DNA of 64,000 bases from Pseudoalteromonas sp. (GCF_018402495.1 NZ_JAGYIU010000001.1:434001-498000); one strand, 5' to 3'; positions 46,737 to 57,057 are shown, numbered from the stretch's first letter. The notes: a model not told the origin generated them from the sequence alone. Numbers and translations: made by a program.

Positions 46737-47840
46737 TTAACTTTTCATTATTTGGTGTGATAATGAGCTCAGTATATCGACGACTTTAAAGCTTGCTTGC
46801 TCCATCATTGATATTTTTTCTATGGCCGTGCTCAGATCTCCCGATTGATAAGCCGCTAGAGCAGCAAAGCCGTTTTTATGGACGTCTTCGTGGGGCGTTT
46901 CTAATGCTTTAAAGTCATTTATTTTTGAGTATTTTAATGCCCCTTCACCTTGGTAGTACCATTGTCCTAATCGGCACATTGTATGATCTGAGAAGTCGTC
47001 TGCGGTTTTAGTTGATTGCCCTAATATAACCTTGTAAATATCGTACTTCCATACGATATGATCCATCTTTACTGTTTGAATAAATGCATCTGCACTTGAG
47101 TTAATAATAACCTGATACATATTTTGTGATAGCTCAACCACTTTTTTAGCTGTCGTATCAATTTCTGAAGAACTGTTTGCAATGCCGTCGCTTTCTTCAC
47201 TTACGTTTGTAATGCTAGTAACAACACTTTGCATTTGTTCGTTAACTTTATCTATTAAATTAGAAATTTCGTTAGATGCATCAGAAGAACGTTGAGCAAG
47301 TGTTCTTACTTCGTCGGCAACGACCGCAAAGCCTCGGCCTTGCTCTCCGGCTCTTGCGGCTTCAATAGCAGCATTGAGCGCGAGTAAATTTGTTTGATCA
47401 GAAATCCCTTTGATAATATTTACAAAATCATTAATTCCGGTGGTAACTGATTGTAATTCTTTAACAGACTCAGAAGCTGATTTTGTGTCTCGCGAAATAT
47501 TATGCGTCGACGATGATGTAGTAGCTAGCATAGTTAAAATGGTATCAAGTAACTCTTGAGATGATTTAAATGACGCAATATCATTTATTAACTTATGCGA
47601 AGTAGATGCTAAACTTTCTCTTATTTCACCAATTAAATCAGATGATTGTAATGACAATGTGTTTAATTCACGCTGTTTTACATAGGCTGTATTATTTGTT
47701 ACTTCACTGTCATGTAATTGTGTTTTTTCGGTATTTGCTGCTAATAATTGTGCTTCAAGCACTTGATTGGCTTTTTTTAATTGGTTTAACTCGTTATTTA
47801 AATCGTTAATTTTATCTTTATATTTTGAACTAAAGAGCAT
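46737..47840 (-). CDS. Soluble methyl-accepting chemotaxis protein with CZB zinc domain
   Basis: 367 residues without a membrane segment. An N-terminal coiled coil (about 8-45) leads to the MCP signalling hairpin, whose tip [38 protein letters not shown] lies at about residues 147-184. The C-terminal CZB domain (about 265-367) has the zinc set [19 protein letters not shown] and [10 protein letters not shown] (three His, one Cys). CZB domains in CheA-coupled or cyclase proteins respond to zinc or to hypochlorous acid through the cysteine. It is a single gene; the ligand is inferred. Confidence 0.92.
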   Translation of the reverse strand: MLFSSKYKDKINDLNNELNQLKKANQVLEAQLLAANTEKTQLHDSEVTNNTAYVKQRELNTLSLQSSDLIGEIRESLASTSHKLINDIASFKSSQELLDTILTMLATTSSSTHNISRDTKSASESVKELQSVTTGINDFVNIIKGISDQTNLLALNAAIEAARAGEQGRGFAVVADEVRTLAQRSSDASNEISNLIDKVNEQMQSVVTSITNVSEESDGIANSSSEIDTTAKKVVELSQNMYQVIINSSADAFIQTVKMDHIVWKYDIYKVILGQSTKTADDFSDHTMCRLGQWYYQGEGALKYSKINDFKALETPHEDVHKNGFAALAAYQSGDLSTAIEKISMMEQASFKVVDILSSLSHQIMKS

Positions 47841-48114
47841 GAAAGCCTCACTTTAAACGCAGGGGATTAATTACAACTAATTATTTTGAGGGGACAAATA
47901 TGAAAATGGCACACTCAATTAAGCGAATAAGTATAAAGTTGCATTTTTGTAATAATAAAATGTAGATTACTTAATTTTGTTTGTTAATGCGAGTGGAATT
48001 TATGCTCGTCGGTGATTAAATAGTAAGTTGTAGCATGTCTTAGTGGTTACTTTATACCTTTGGTAAATCAAACTTTTCGTCTTAATGTGGACGAAAAGTT
48101 TGCTCAGGGCGGCC

Positions 48115-48504
48115 TTAGTACTTTCTAATTGGTTTAGTTAATTGTGCTTGAAATTCATCTGGGAATAAAATAGTGCCGTCGTCGTCTTCGGTAGGGAACA
48201 CGGCAATCAGCAAATCGTCCTCTTCAAGGCCGGGTGTCCAGCGGCTAAACCAATCGTTAGTTGGAATTGCTTTAGGTGTACAGCCTTGCCATTCGCCCGT
48301 TGCCCAGGCTTGTGCGAATTCTCGTGTTGGCCATACTGGCACGCAATCGTCGTCTTCGTTTGTGAGCATTACGCAGCCGTCGTCATCGTTTAAAATCCAC
48401 ACTTGCTTAAACTGCTGCACGGTTTCGTACATGTATGCGAGTCGTTTTTTTGCGCCAAGGCCTAAAATTACGTCGTCTTGCTTTGATAAATTGTCGGTGG
48501 TCAT
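48115..48504 (-). CDS. DUF2750 domain protein
   Basis: 129 residues, acidic and cytosolic, with QFKQVWILNDDDGCVMLTNEDDDCVPVWPTREFAQAWATGEWQGCTPKAI and a final TPGLEEDDLLIAVFPTEDDDGTILFPDEF, matching the DUF2750 family as I recall it. Function unknown. It starts 64 bp after the stop of the TetR gene on the same strand, so cotranscription is possible. Confidence 0.85.
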   Translation of the reverse strand: MTTDNLSKQDDVILGLGAKKRLAYMYETVQQFKQVWILNDDDGCVMLTNEDDDCVPVWPTREFAQAWATGEWQGCTPKAIPTNDWFSRWTPGLEEDDLLIAVFPTEDDDGTILFPDEFQAQLTKPIRKY

Positions 48505-48568
48505 TTTTGGCTCTCTCTCACGGTGGAGTATACAAAGAGCAGCGAGCTGCTGCGCTTTAAAATTTAGT

Positions 48569-49147
48569 TTAGCTGATGGCTGCTAGTAGCTCATTGGCTA
48601 GTTGGTTTAGTGCGTCGGGGTCTTGGTTTGTTAATGCGTAGGTGCGTAATCCATATATACCCATAACACAAAATCGTGCCAGCTCTATGGCACTGCGGCC
48701 ATTGGTAATTTCTTTATTATCAATTGCTTTTTGTAGCTGCTGCGCAAAGGCATGCTCGTATGCAGTTAAATTAGTACGCAGTACGTGGCAAATTTGGGGG
48801 TCATTACCCTCTACCTCGCTAATGCTTTTTGTGAGCAGGCACACTTTGGTTGCTTCACCGTCAATGCATTCTTGCACAATGATATTAAGGTATTGTTTCA
48901 GCGTCTCTAAAATACAACTGCTGTGCTCAAAAAGAGCAGTAAATTGAGTATTACGATCGGTTTGGTATTGCTCAGTAGCGGCTAAAAAAATGCCTTTTTT
49001 ACTTCCAAATGCCGCGTATAACGAGCCCGGATGTAAATGGGTTGCTTGAGTCAGTTTTTGCATACTGGTTTTTGCATAGCCGTGAAGCATAAACATCGCC
49101 ATTGCTTGGCGCAGTACAAACTCTGTATCAAATTCTGCAGTTCTCAT
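48569..49147 (-). CDS. TetR-family regulator, probable repressor of the adjacent reductase
   Basis: 192 residues. N-terminal helix-turn-helix at about residues 15-60 (FMLHGYAKTSMQKLTQATHLHPGSLYAAFGSKKGIFLAA), then a helical ligand domain. It is divergent from the old-yellow-enzyme gene with two palindromes between them, the arrangement of NemR-NemA. The ligand domain contains Cys residues (CILETL, CIDGEATKVCLL) that could react with electrophiles; that is inference. Confidence 0.9.
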   Translation of the reverse strand: MRTAEFDTEFVLRQAMAMFMLHGYAKTSMQKLTQATHLHPGSLYAAFGSKKGIFLAATEQYQTDRNTQFTALFEHSSCILETLKQYLNIIVQECIDGEATKVCLLTKSISEVEGNDPQICHVLRTNLTAYEHAFAQQLQKAIDNKEITNGRSAIELARFCVMGIYGLRTYALTNQDPDALNQLANELLAAIS

Positions 49148-49260
49148 AATGACTCTTTTGGTTGGCAGAGTAGGTAAAGCGAACTCTCAACAATAAGCCT
49201 ACCTTGCGTTGAGCTCAAGTAAAGTAGTTTACGCAATCTTGAACAAAGTTTCAAAATTAT

Positions 49261-49280
49261 ACTTGAATATTCATTCAAGT
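49261..49280. promoter_or_regulatory. TetR-type operator 1 of the divergent reductase promoter
   Basis: ACTTGAAT and ATTCAAGT are perfect 8-bp arms around a 4-base spacer. It lies 60 bp before the reductase start and 114 bp from the regulator start. Confidence 0.7.
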
Positions 49281-49289
49281 GGCCCTATC

Positions 49290-49305
49290 TTGAATGTACA
49301 TTCAA
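49290..49305. promoter_or_regulatory. TetR-type operator 2
   Basis: TTGAATGTACATTCAA is a perfect 16-bp palindrome sharing the TTGAAT half-site with operator 1. It lies 16 bases before the reductase ATG at 49321, where binding would block RNA polymerase. Confidence 0.7.
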
Positions 49306-49320
49306 CAAAGGATAAATATT

Positions 49321-50364
49321 ATGTCGACCGACTTACTTTCACCTTTTAAATTAAATAACAGCATTGAACTTCAAAATCGCGTACTAATGGCACCACTAAC
49401 TCGTTGTATGGCAGATGATAACTTAGTGCCAACACAAGCGATGGTTGATTACTACGCTCGCCGTGCTGATGTAGGATTAATTATTAGTGAAGCAATTATT
49501 ATTCGTGCCGATGCGCAAGGTTACCCAAATACACCGGGGATCTTCACTAGTGAACAAATTCAAGGTTGGAAAAAAGTCACTGATGCCGTGCATGCCAATG
49601 GAGGTAAAATATTTGCGCAATTATGGCATGTTGGTCGTGTTGCACATCCTCACTTTTTTGGTGGTGATGTTCTGGCGCCATCGGCAATAGGGGTTGAAGG
49701 TTCAGTACCGCGTATGCGCGAGCTTACTTACGTTACACCTAAACCGGCAACTAAAGATGATATTAAAGGCTTAGTGGCTGACTACGCAAAAGCGGCCGAA
49801 AACGCGATGGAAGCCGGGTTTGATGGCGTGGAAATTCACGGTGCAAACGGTTACCTAATTGACCAATTTTTGCATTATGCAGCCAATGAGCGGGATGATG
49901 AATATGGGCAAACTCCAGAGAATATGTCGCGTTTTGCCCTTGAAGTTACCGATGCCATTATTAAAATAGTAGGCAATGAGCGTACTGCTATGCGCTTAAC
50001 ACCCGGTGCTTATTTTAATATGAGTGAAGACAGTCGCGATAAAGCGGTATTTGATTACTTACTGCCTGAGCTTGAAAACCGTAAATTAGCCTATTTACAT
50101 GGCGGTATTTTTGATGACAGCATGCGTTTTGATTCACTTGATGGTAAATCAACGTCTGAATTTTTACGTGCAGGTTATAAAGGCACGTTAGTAGGCGTAG
50201 GGAGTTACAGCTTTGAAACCGCAAAGGAAGCGATTAACGATAATAAATTTGATTTAATTGCCATTGGCCGCCCACTTATTGCTAATCCAGATTACATTAG
50301 CAAAATTAAAAATGGCGAAGAAGTGATTGCTTATAATGATGAAATGCTGGCTAAGTTAGTTTAA
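49321..50364 (+). CDS. nemA: Old-yellow-enzyme alkene reductase (NemA-like)
   Basis: 347 residues from the ATG at 49321, chosen for its AAAGGATA ribosome site; an in-frame ATG at 49294 lies within operator 2. An FMN TIM barrel with NRVLMAPLTRC, ADVGLIISEA, FAQLWHVGRVAHP, FDGVEIHGANGYLIDQFL (His/Asn substrate pair) and the C-terminal IAIGRPLIANPD. The family reduces activated alkenes and nitro compounds with NAD(P)H. Control by the divergent TetR regulator is likely from the two operators. The enzyme is followed by a terminator. Confidence 0.93.
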   Translation: MSTDLLSPFKLNNSIELQNRVLMAPLTRCMADDNLVPTQAMVDYYARRADVGLIISEAIIIRADAQGYPNTPGIFTSEQIQGWKKVTDAVHANGGKIFAQLWHVGRVAHPHFFGGDVLAPSAIGVEGSVPRMRELTYVTPKPATKDDIKGLVADYAKAAENAMEAGFDGVEIHGANGYLIDQFLHYAANERDDEYGQTPENMSRFALEVTDAIIKIVGNERTAMRLTPGAYFNMSEDSRDKAVFDYLLPELENRKLAYLHGGIFDDSMRFDSLDGKSTSEFLRAGYKGTLVGVGSYSFETAKEAINDNKFDLIAIGRPLIANPDYISKIKNGEEVIAYNDEMLAKLV

Positions 50365-50383
50365 GTTTTAAAGAGTTCTTAGT

Positions 50384-50407
50384 ATAAGCCCACAAATGTG
50401 GGCTTAT
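50384..50407. terminator. Bidirectional terminator
   Basis: ATAAGCCCAC and GTGGGCTTAT form a perfect stem around AAAT, between convergent genes. Confidence 0.9.
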
Positions 50408-50422
50408 TACTTAAAAGCGGAT

Positions 50423-52165
50423 TTATGAATCTATTTTTTTAGATAGCTCTGCTAGTTCTTGAATTTTAGTAACGGTTTCTTTTATATAGCCGTTTATTTC
50501 TTCAGAAGAGGCCTTTGAATTACCTGCTAGGGTCCTTACTTCGTCAGCAACAACGGCAAAACCGCGTCCCATTTCACCGGCTCGAGCGGCTTCAATAGCG
50601 GCATTGAGTGCAAGTAAGTTTGTTTGCTCTGAAATAGCATTAATTGTTTCTACTATTTTGCTGATGGTTTGGCTTATGTCTAATAATTCTTTCATTGATA
50701 CTTGAGTTTGATTAACCGCTGTTTTTCTTTCTGTTATATTTAAGCCTATAAACATATAGCTGGTAGTTTCACCATTAACATTACGAAGAGCGCATATTCT
50801 TGCGTCAAAGGCAACATACTGCTGGTGTTTTTCAAGCTCATAGGTTTTTGAGATATGTTTGTTTTTATCTAAAAATGCTTTTTCTTCAACGCTAAGATCA
50901 GAAATCAAATTTTTAGCAAATTCCTCTACAGAAAAATTGGGTTTTAATGCTGTTTTTAATAATACGTTACAATCGAGCACTTCACCTTGAAGAGAAACTT
51001 GTAGCATAGCAATGGACTCGCCGATAGTTTCTAACTTGTTGGTGAAATCTAGCGCCATTTGCTTTACTTCAGTTATATCAGCTTGAACAGCAATGTAATT
51101 TTCTAATTCACCCTCTCTTATAACTGGGTTGATAGACAGCGAGGTCCAGTAAGCACGTCCAGATTTTGTATAGTTTAAGATTTCTCCGTAAAAGGCTGTC
51201 CGATTTTTAAGGTGTGTGCGAATAATGTCTATCATATTTTTATCTGAATCTTTACCTTGTAAAAAACTGCCTGGCTTTTTACCTTTTATTTCACTTAAAG
51301 CGTACCCAGTTAAACGCTCAAAACCATTGTTTACATACTGAATATAGCCGCTAGGGTCAGTAATTATTACAGCGTTGTCTGTTTCGTTTGCAACAAGTGA
51401 TAGCATCCGCTGTTCTTCCCTTGTTATCACCTCTTGGGTTACGTTTTTAATAAACGCAGTGTAAATAACGCGATCAGCTAATTTTATTTTCGATAGCGAT
51501 AATCTCCCCCATACAATTGTTCCATCTTTGCGTTCAATTTCAACTTCTCTACTGGTGCCCACTATTTTATCTACACCTGTTTTTCTGTTTGCGTTTACAA
51601 GCTCATCATGGTTATGTTGTATTGCATGAGGTACTAGCATTTTTACATTTTTTCCCATCACTTCTTGTTTAGTGTAACCCCACAGTGTTTCAGCAGCTTT
51701 GTTGTATAAGGTAATACAATTATTCTCATCAATGCATACAACGGCATCAAGAGCTTGCTCTAACGATTGCTCGTTAACCTCTTTTGCTTCACGCTCTGCT
51801 GTTATATCTCTAATGAAAGCGGTGTAATGTTTGCTGTTATTTACTTTTACCTGCGAAAGGGCTAGCTCGACCCAAATTCGATTCCCTGATTTAGTTTGTA
51901 ATTCTACTTCTCGGTGGCTGCCAACAATTTTGTCTTGTCCGGTTTCTCTGTGGTGATTTACATAGTTGTCGTGGTTTTGTTTATGTTCGTCAGGTACTAG
52001 TTTACGTATATTTTGACCTAATACTTCATCTTCTGTGTAGCCCCATAATTTTTCTGCGGCTTTGTTATAAAAGACAATATTATTTTTTTCATCTATAGAA
52101 ACAATTGCCGTAATAGACTGTTTTAATGCTTGCTCAGCGCTATTAGCGAAAAAATTAAACAACAT
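50423..52165 (-). CDS. PAS-domain methyl-accepting chemotaxis protein (soluble)
   Basis: 580 residues, without a membrane segment. At least three PAS/PAC units are clear: about 12-130 ([21 protein letters not shown]), 135-255 ([21 protein letters not shown]) and 260-375 ([21 protein letters not shown]); a fourth, weaker PAS spans about 375-485. The signalling hairpin [40 protein letters not shown] follows near residues 510-550. The chain ends only about 30 residues after the tip, so the descending helix is short. The first two PAS units are near duplicates. It probably senses a redox or energy signal, as Aer does. Confidence 0.88.
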   Translation of the reverse strand: MLFNFFANSAEQALKQSITAIVSIDEKNNIVFYNKAAEKLWGYTEDEVLGQNIRKLVPDEHKQNHDNYVNHHRETGQDKIVGSHREVELQTKSGNRIWVELALSQVKVNNSKHYTAFIRDITAEREAKEVNEQSLEQALDAVVCIDENNCITLYNKAAETLWGYTKQEVMGKNVKMLVPHAIQHNHDELVNANRKTGVDKIVGTSREVEIERKDGTIVWGRLSLSKIKLADRVIYTAFIKNVTQEVITREEQRMLSLVANETDNAVIITDPSGYIQYVNNGFERLTGYALSEIKGKKPGSFLQGKDSDKNMIDIIRTHLKNRTAFYGEILNYTKSGRAYWTSLSINPVIREGELENYIAVQADITEVKQMALDFTNKLETIGESIAMLQVSLQGEVLDCNVLLKTALKPNFSVEEFAKNLISDLSVEEKAFLDKNKHISKTYELEKHQQYVAFDARICALRNVNGETTSYMFIGLNITERKTAVNQTQVSMKELLDISQTISKIVETINAISEQTNLLALNAAIEAARAGEMGRGFAVVADEVRTLAGNSKASSEEINGYIKETVTKIQELAELSKKIDS

Positions 52166-52348
52166 AGTGCAACTACCTATAATTAAAGAGTTAATAAAAA
52201 AGATAGTCTAGAAAAACCTAATTGCAAAAGAAGCACTTAACTTTGTGTTAAACCGCGCTTTTAGGCTAAATATTGTTATTTTACGAATCTTTAATTATTT
52301 TTGCTTACTACTTTAACGTCATAATTAACTCATGTTTTTTTAATTATT

Positions 52349-52377
52349 CTGTCAATAAATTCCATTTTTTTTGTCAT
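52349..52377 (+). promoter_or_regulatory. Possible Pho box upstream of the TonB receptor
   Basis: CTGTCAA at 52349 and TTGTCAT at 52371 resemble PhoB half-sites (CTGTCAT) and lie 22 bases apart, that is, two 11-base turns; the intermediate position is poor. The next genes encode two phosphatases, which makes PhoB control plausible. Confidence 0.35.
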
Positions 52378-52443
52378 ATTAAAAACCTAGACTGTGCCCG
52401 TTTTATTAATAACTTTTTATAATTAAAATCAAACGGGACAACA

Positions 52444-54813
52444 ATGTACGCTTTAAAAAATAAATCGATTTTGAGCATGGCTATTGCCATGGCAGTATCA
52501 ACATCTGCTTATGCCAGTGACAAAGAAATAGAAGAAGTCACAGTAACAGCAAAGCCAACAAGTTACGCAAGTAATGTTATTGAGCCTGCAATGATGGAAC
52601 AACAAAGTGCAGTATCTAGCGTACTTTCGGTTATTGATAACTTACCAGGTATAAGCATAAACGAAGGCGATGCGTTTGGTGGCGATGACTGGTCTACCAC
52701 TATTACTATGCGTGGTTTTAGTATTGATGGTAATCAACAGCAACTAGGTATGACAATTGATGGTATACCTAATGGCGGCTCTAATTATGGCGGTGGGGCA
52801 AAAGCCAACCGTTACCTAGACAGTGAAAACTTAGCCACCGTTGAAGTGGGTCAAGGCACCTCAAACATTGGCTCGGCATCACTTGAGGCGTTAGGCGGTA
52901 CATTTAATTTTGTAAGTAAAGAGCCAAGCACAGAAAAAAGCACCACATTTGCTTACACAACGGGCGATCACAACGCGAGTCGTTTTTTTATCAAACAAGA
53001 AACGGGCACAATTTTTAATAACACCCAAGCGTATGTGAGCTATTCACAAACTGATACGAGTCGCTGGATTGGCGATGGCAGTAATGGGGGTAAAGATAAC
53101 CAGCACATTGAAGCAAAGTTTGTGTCTGATTTTGACAAACTGACTGTTACGGGCCGTATTTCATACGATGACGTAAGTGAAACTAACTACAACAGTGTGA
53201 GTGTTGAGCAATTTGAGCAAAACCCAGACTGGGACCATTTAACATGGAACTGGACAGGTGTGCCGCATTTTGACCAAATGTTTGCAGAAGGCTGGGGTAC
53301 ACATCGTGAGAATACTTTAGGGTATATTAAATTTGAGTATGCACTCTCGCCTACTGCTTTATTAACAATTAATCCTTATTATCATAAAAACTCAGGCCGT
53401 GGTGATTGGATCCCACCTTATTTAGCCTCACCGGTTGATAGTAACGGTAACCCAACAAAAGAAGGCGGCAGTAACGCGGGCAGCTACGGTTTTACTGATG
53501 GCCAAGGTAACCCTCTTACACCTGATGCAAACTGTACTGAAACATTAAGCTGGCCGTGGGATTCAGGCACAGGGCTAAACCCAGCGTGTTATCCAGATTC
53601 AGCAACGCCGGTTATGTCTTATCGCCATACGCACTATAAAAAAGATCGCTTAGGTGTGTTGGCTAATTATGCTGCCACATTTGGTATGCATGATATAGAA
53701 GCAGGTTTTTGGTTTGAACGTTCTGATCGTGATAAGTCACGTGATTGGCACAAAGTAATTGATGCGCGTGTTTATCATCACTTTGATAGCACACCATACT
53801 GGGTGCAGTTTAACAATACATTCGAAATGGATACGTTTAAATGGTACGTGCAAGACTCGATTACATATAAAGACTTTACGTTAAACCTAGGTGCAAAGCA
53901 GTACTTAGTCGAGTTAGATAAAACGGATCATTTTGTAGCGAGCAATTCAAATAAAGTAAACAGTGACTCTGATGTATTGTTTAGCGTTGGTGGCTTATAC
54001 CAGCTTAATAATGATACTGAATTGTTTGCTAGTTTTAGCGAAAACTTTTCAGCAATTAAAGATGGCATATTAGAAACTGGCGGTTCTGTGCTTGACAACA
54101 TTGAGCCAGAAACAGCAGAAAATATTGACTTTGGTGTTCGATATAAAGCAGATCGTTTAAGCTTAACCGCCACCGCTTACTCGATAACATTTGATAACCG
54201 CATTACTTTTATTGCCCCAGGTAGTAGCACAGATGGCATTGATTACACCATAGGCACTGATGGCTCTTACATTAATGTGGGCGGGATTGAATCACAAGGT
54301 ATTGAGTTGTCAGCAAGTTATATGTTGACCAATGAATGGAATATTTATACCTCGTATACGAATAACAGTTCAGAATATGCCTCTAACGATCCTGCATCAT
54401 ACGATTCAAAAGGCGTACTGCTAACTGATGAGCAAGGCAATAGTGCATCGCCAAGTTTTAAGAAGGGCGATACCGTTATTGACGCGCCAAGTGATATGTT
54501 TGTGGTATCGACAGACTACTACAGTGGTGATTTCCGTTTTGGTATTTCAGCTAAATACACAGGTGAGCGTGAAGGAGCATTTTTAGATGAGCAAACCCGA
54601 GCGCGTAGTAAAGCAGATGGTTACACCGTCATTGATATCAATGCCGGCTATGCTGCACAAGTAGATGCAGGGCCATTTAAGTCAATTGATATTGCCTTTG
54701 CAGTAACAAACGTCACCGACAAGCGATACTTAGCTGGGGGAACAGGAAACGGGAGCACCTATTATATTGGTGGGCCACGAACTGCGGCATTAACCTTTAC
54801 AGCAAACTTCTAA
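52444..54813 (+). CDS. TonB-dependent outer-membrane receptor
   Basis: 789 residues. Signal peptide 1-25 (SMAIAMAVSTSAYAS), then a TonB box-like EIEEVTVTA. The plug domain has VIDNLPGISINEGDAFGG and TITMRGFSIDGNQQQLGMTIDGIPNGG; the remainder is a 22-strand barrel ending in GGPRTAALTFTANF with a terminal Phe. Its substrate is unknown. Two secreted phosphatase genes follow in the same direction, which suggests uptake of a phosphorus compound. A terminator separates them from this gene, so part of the transcript may end here. Confidence 0.93.
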   Translation: MYALKNKSILSMAIAMAVSTSAYASDKEIEEVTVTAKPTSYASNVIEPAMMEQQSAVSSVLSVIDNLPGISINEGDAFGGDDWSTTITMRGFSIDGNQQQLGMTIDGIPNGGSNYGGGAKANRYLDSENLATVEVGQGTSNIGSASLEALGGTFNFVSKEPSTEKSTTFAYTTGDHNASRFFIKQETGTIFNNTQAYVSYSQTDTSRWIGDGSNGGKDNQHIEAKFVSDFDKLTVTGRISYDDVSETNYNSVSVEQFEQNPDWDHLTWNWTGVPHFDQMFAEGWGTHRENTLGYIKFEYALSPTALLTINPYYHKNSGRGDWIPPYLASPVDSNGNPTKEGGSNAGSYGFTDGQGNPLTPDANCTETLSWPWDSGTGLNPACYPDSATPVMSYRHTHYKKDRLGVLANYAATFGMHDIEAGFWFERSDRDKSRDWHKVIDARVYHHFDSTPYWVQFNNTFEMDTFKWYVQDSITYKDFTLNLGAKQYLVELDKTDHFVASNSNKVNSDSDVLFSVGGLYQLNNDTELFASFSENFSAIKDGILETGGSVLDNIEPETAENIDFGVRYKADRLSLTATAYSITFDNRITFIAPGSSTDGIDYTIGTDGSYINVGGIESQGIELSASYMLTNEWNIYTSYTNNSSEYASNDPASYDSKGVLLTDEQGNSASPSFKKGDTVIDAPSDMFVVSTDYYSGDFRFGISAKYTGEREGAFLDEQTRARSKADGYTVIDINAGYAAQVDAGPFKSIDIAFAVTNVTDKRYLAGGTGNGSTYYIGGPRTAALTFTANF

Positions 54814-54818
54814 TAAAT

Positions 54819-54847
54819 AAAAAAGCCCATTTTTATGGGCTTTTTTA
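54819..54847 (+). terminator. Terminator after the TonB receptor gene
   Basis: AAAAGCCCAT and ATGGGCTTTT form a perfect stem followed by a T run. Confidence 0.88.
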
Positions 54848-54874
54848 ATAAGGTAACTTTTTAATGAGGTAACC

Positions 54875-56002
54875 ATGCAAAAAACAATACAAACAAGCCT
54901 ACTCGTATTAACCTTGTGCGTAAGCTCAATGGCTGTGGCTGCTGAAAAAGTCGTATTAGTAACCCTTGATGGTGTGCGTTGGCAAGAGGTGTTTAATGGC
55001 GCCGACAAAAACCTAATTAATAACAAAGATTTTGTAAAGCAGCCAGCGCAATTAAAGCGCCAGTTTTGGGATGAAAACTCGCAAAAGCGTCAGCAATTAT
55101 TAATGCCGTTTTTAACGCAAACGCTGGCTAGGCAAGGGGTAATTATTGGCGACAGAAACAAGGGATCAATGATGTCGGTGAGTAACCCGTGGTATTTTTC
55201 ATACCCAGGTTACAATGAAATTCTTACAGGTGAAGTAGATGAAAGCATTAATAGTAACGATAAAGTATTTAATTCAAATAAAACCATTTTAGAGCGTTTA
55301 GATGCGCAGCCTGAATTTAAAAACAGCACCGCGCTATTTGGTAGCTGGGATGTGTTTCCTTACATTGTAAATACTAAGCGTAGCAGTGTGTATGTAAACG
55401 CGGGGTTTATGCCCATTGCCGAAGATTTATTTGCCGATGCGCCTCTGTTAAACGCATTACAAACAGAAATACCTAGCCCATGGCATAATGTGCGTTTAGA
55501 TAGTTTTACCTATCGCTTTGCCAAAGCTTATATGTTGGCTAAACAGCCAAAATTACTGGTTATTAGCTTAGGAGAAACTGACGATTTTGCCCACGATGGC
55601 CATTATGATGCTTATTTAAAGTCGGCTAAGCAAAGTGATGCATTTTTAAAAGATTTATGGCAAACCATTCAAAGCACGCCCGGTTATAAAAATAATACTA
55701 CGTTAATTGTTACTACCGATCATGGCCGTGGCAGCATCGCGAATGATTGGCAACATCACAGCTCTAAACGGGCATTAGCAAAGTCGGAGCAGGGTAAAAA
55801 GGCTTTTCCTGAGGGGATTATTGGCTCAGAGCATATTTGGCTTGCTGCCATTGGCCCTACAATTAAAGGTAATGGCTTAATAAAAACCGATAATGAGCTT
55901 AAACAAGCGCAAATTGCCGCCACCGTTTTAAAGGCACTTGGGCAAAACCCAGACACGATTAACCCTAATATGGCACCGGCTATTAGTGAGATTTTAAAAT
56001 GA
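54875..56002 (+). CDS. Secreted alkaline phosphatase/phosphodiesterase superfamily protein
   Basis: 375 residues with a signal peptide (about 1-23, ending SSMAVAAE). The alkaline-phosphatase-fold metal motifs are visible: VTLDGVRWQEVF near the N terminus with the first Asp, NPWYFSYPGYNEILTG, SLGETDDFAHDGHYDAYL (Asp/His pair) and VTTDHGRGSI (Asp-His). The superfamily includes nucleotide pyrophosphatases and phosphodiesterases. The ATG follows GAGGTAACC. The stop overlaps the next start by 4 bases (ATGA), so it forms an operon with the PhoD-like gene. Confidence 0.87.
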   Translation: MQKTIQTSLLVLTLCVSSMAVAAEKVVLVTLDGVRWQEVFNGADKNLINNKDFVKQPAQLKRQFWDENSQKRQQLLMPFLTQTLARQGVIIGDRNKGSMMSVSNPWYFSYPGYNEILTGEVDESINSNDKVFNSNKTILERLDAQPEFKNSTALFGSWDVFPYIVNTKRSSVYVNAGFMPIAEDLFADAPLLNALQTEIPSPWHNVRLDSFTYRFAKAYMLAKQPKLLVISLGETDDFAHDGHYDAYLKSAKQSDAFLKDLWQTIQSTPGYKNNTTLIVTTDHGRGSIANDWQHHSSKRALAKSEQGKKAFPEGIIGSEHIWLAAIGPTIKGNGLIKTDNELKQAQIAATVLKALGQNPDTINPNMAPAISEILK

Positions 56003-57057
56003 AAAAGTTATTACATGGGTTTAATTACTCAGCGTTGTTACTTGCGTTGGCACTAAGTGGTAGCGCAATGGCTGCGCCGTCTAAAATTTTATTTGGTTCA
56101 TGTGGGCATCAAGATAAAGACATTGCGATTTTTAACGCGATCAATAAAGAACAGGCTGATTTATTTATATTTTTAGGTGATAACATTTACGGTGACACTA
56201 ACGACATGGCTGTGCTTAAAAATAAATACCAACGATTAGGCGCAAAGCCCGGTTTTAAAACCTTAAAAGCAAATACACCAATCATAGCCATGTGGGACGA
56301 TCACGACTATGGTCAAAACGATGCGGGTAAAGAGTATCCGCATAAAGAAGCATCACGGCAAATTATGCTCGATTTTTGGGGAGAGCCAAAAAACTCAGAA
56401 CGTAGAACACGCCCCGACGGTATTTACACCTCGTACATGTATGGCGAAGGCGAGCAAACCGTACACGTGATCATGCCTGATTTACGCTTTAACCGCGATG
56501 CACTGAACCCCGTTAGTGAAACACAATACAAGACTGAGCGTACAGCCAATAATCAAGGGCCTTATAGCCCAAGTGAAGTAAAAGGCGCATCTATGCTAGG
56601 CCAGGCGCAGTGGCAATGGCTTGAACAAGAGCTTAAAAAGCCCGCGGCTATCAAGTTAATTGCATCAAGCTTGCAGTTGCTGCCTGATTTTACTGGCTGG
56701 GAATCGTGGGCAAATTTTCCAGAAGATCGAAACCGTTTATTGGCGCTAATTAAAAAATATAAAGTAAATGGTGTGGTGATCATTAGCGGCGATACCCATT
56801 GGGGCGAAATATCAAGGTATGAACAAAACCTTGATTATCCACTGATTGAAATGACCAGCTCTGGCCTGACTGAAAAGTGGAAAGACGTTAGCCCTAACAA
56901 GCACCGTGAGGGTGATTACACGCATAATGTAAACTATGGTGATTTAAGCATAGACTGGCAACAAACAGATCCAGCTATTTCACTTAAACTAAAAGGTATT
57001 GATGGCAAGGTTATTATGCAAAGCCAATTTAGCTTATCAAGTATTAGCCCATATTAA
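55999..57057 (+). CDS. PhoD-like secreted phosphatase
   Basis: 352 residues with a signal peptide (about 1-25, ending SGSAMAAP). It has the calcineurin-like/PhoD motifs: FGSCGHQ, DLFIFLGDNIYGD, AMWDDHDYGQNDAG and VVIISGDTHWGEI. PhoD enzymes are periplasmic phosphodiesterases or phosphomonoesterases induced by phosphate starvation. The 4-base overlap with the preceding phosphatase gene indicates coupled translation. Together with the TonB receptor, this would form a phosphorus-acquisition locus. Confidence 0.88.
   Translation: MKKLLHGFNYSALLLALALSGSAMAAPSKILFGSCGHQDKDIAIFNAINKEQADLFIFLGDNIYGDTNDMAVLKNKYQRLGAKPGFKTLKANTPIIAMWDDHDYGQNDAGKEYPHKEASRQIMLDFWGEPKNSERRTRPDGIYTSYMYGEGEQTVHVIMPDLRFNRDALNPVSETQYKTERTANNQGPYSPSEVKGASMLGQAQWQWLEQELKKPAAIKLIASSLQLLPDFTGWESWANFPEDRNRLLALIKKYKVNGVVIISGDTHWGEISRYEQNLDYPLIEMTSSGLTEKWKDVSPNKHREGDYTHNVNYGDLSIDWQQTDPAISLKLKGIDGKVIMQSQFSLSSISPY

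Noticed and set aside
49294..49320. Nine-codon N-terminal extension of the NemA-like reductase
   Set aside because: The upstream ATG is inside the second operator; the ribosome site AAGGATA serves the ATG at 49321.
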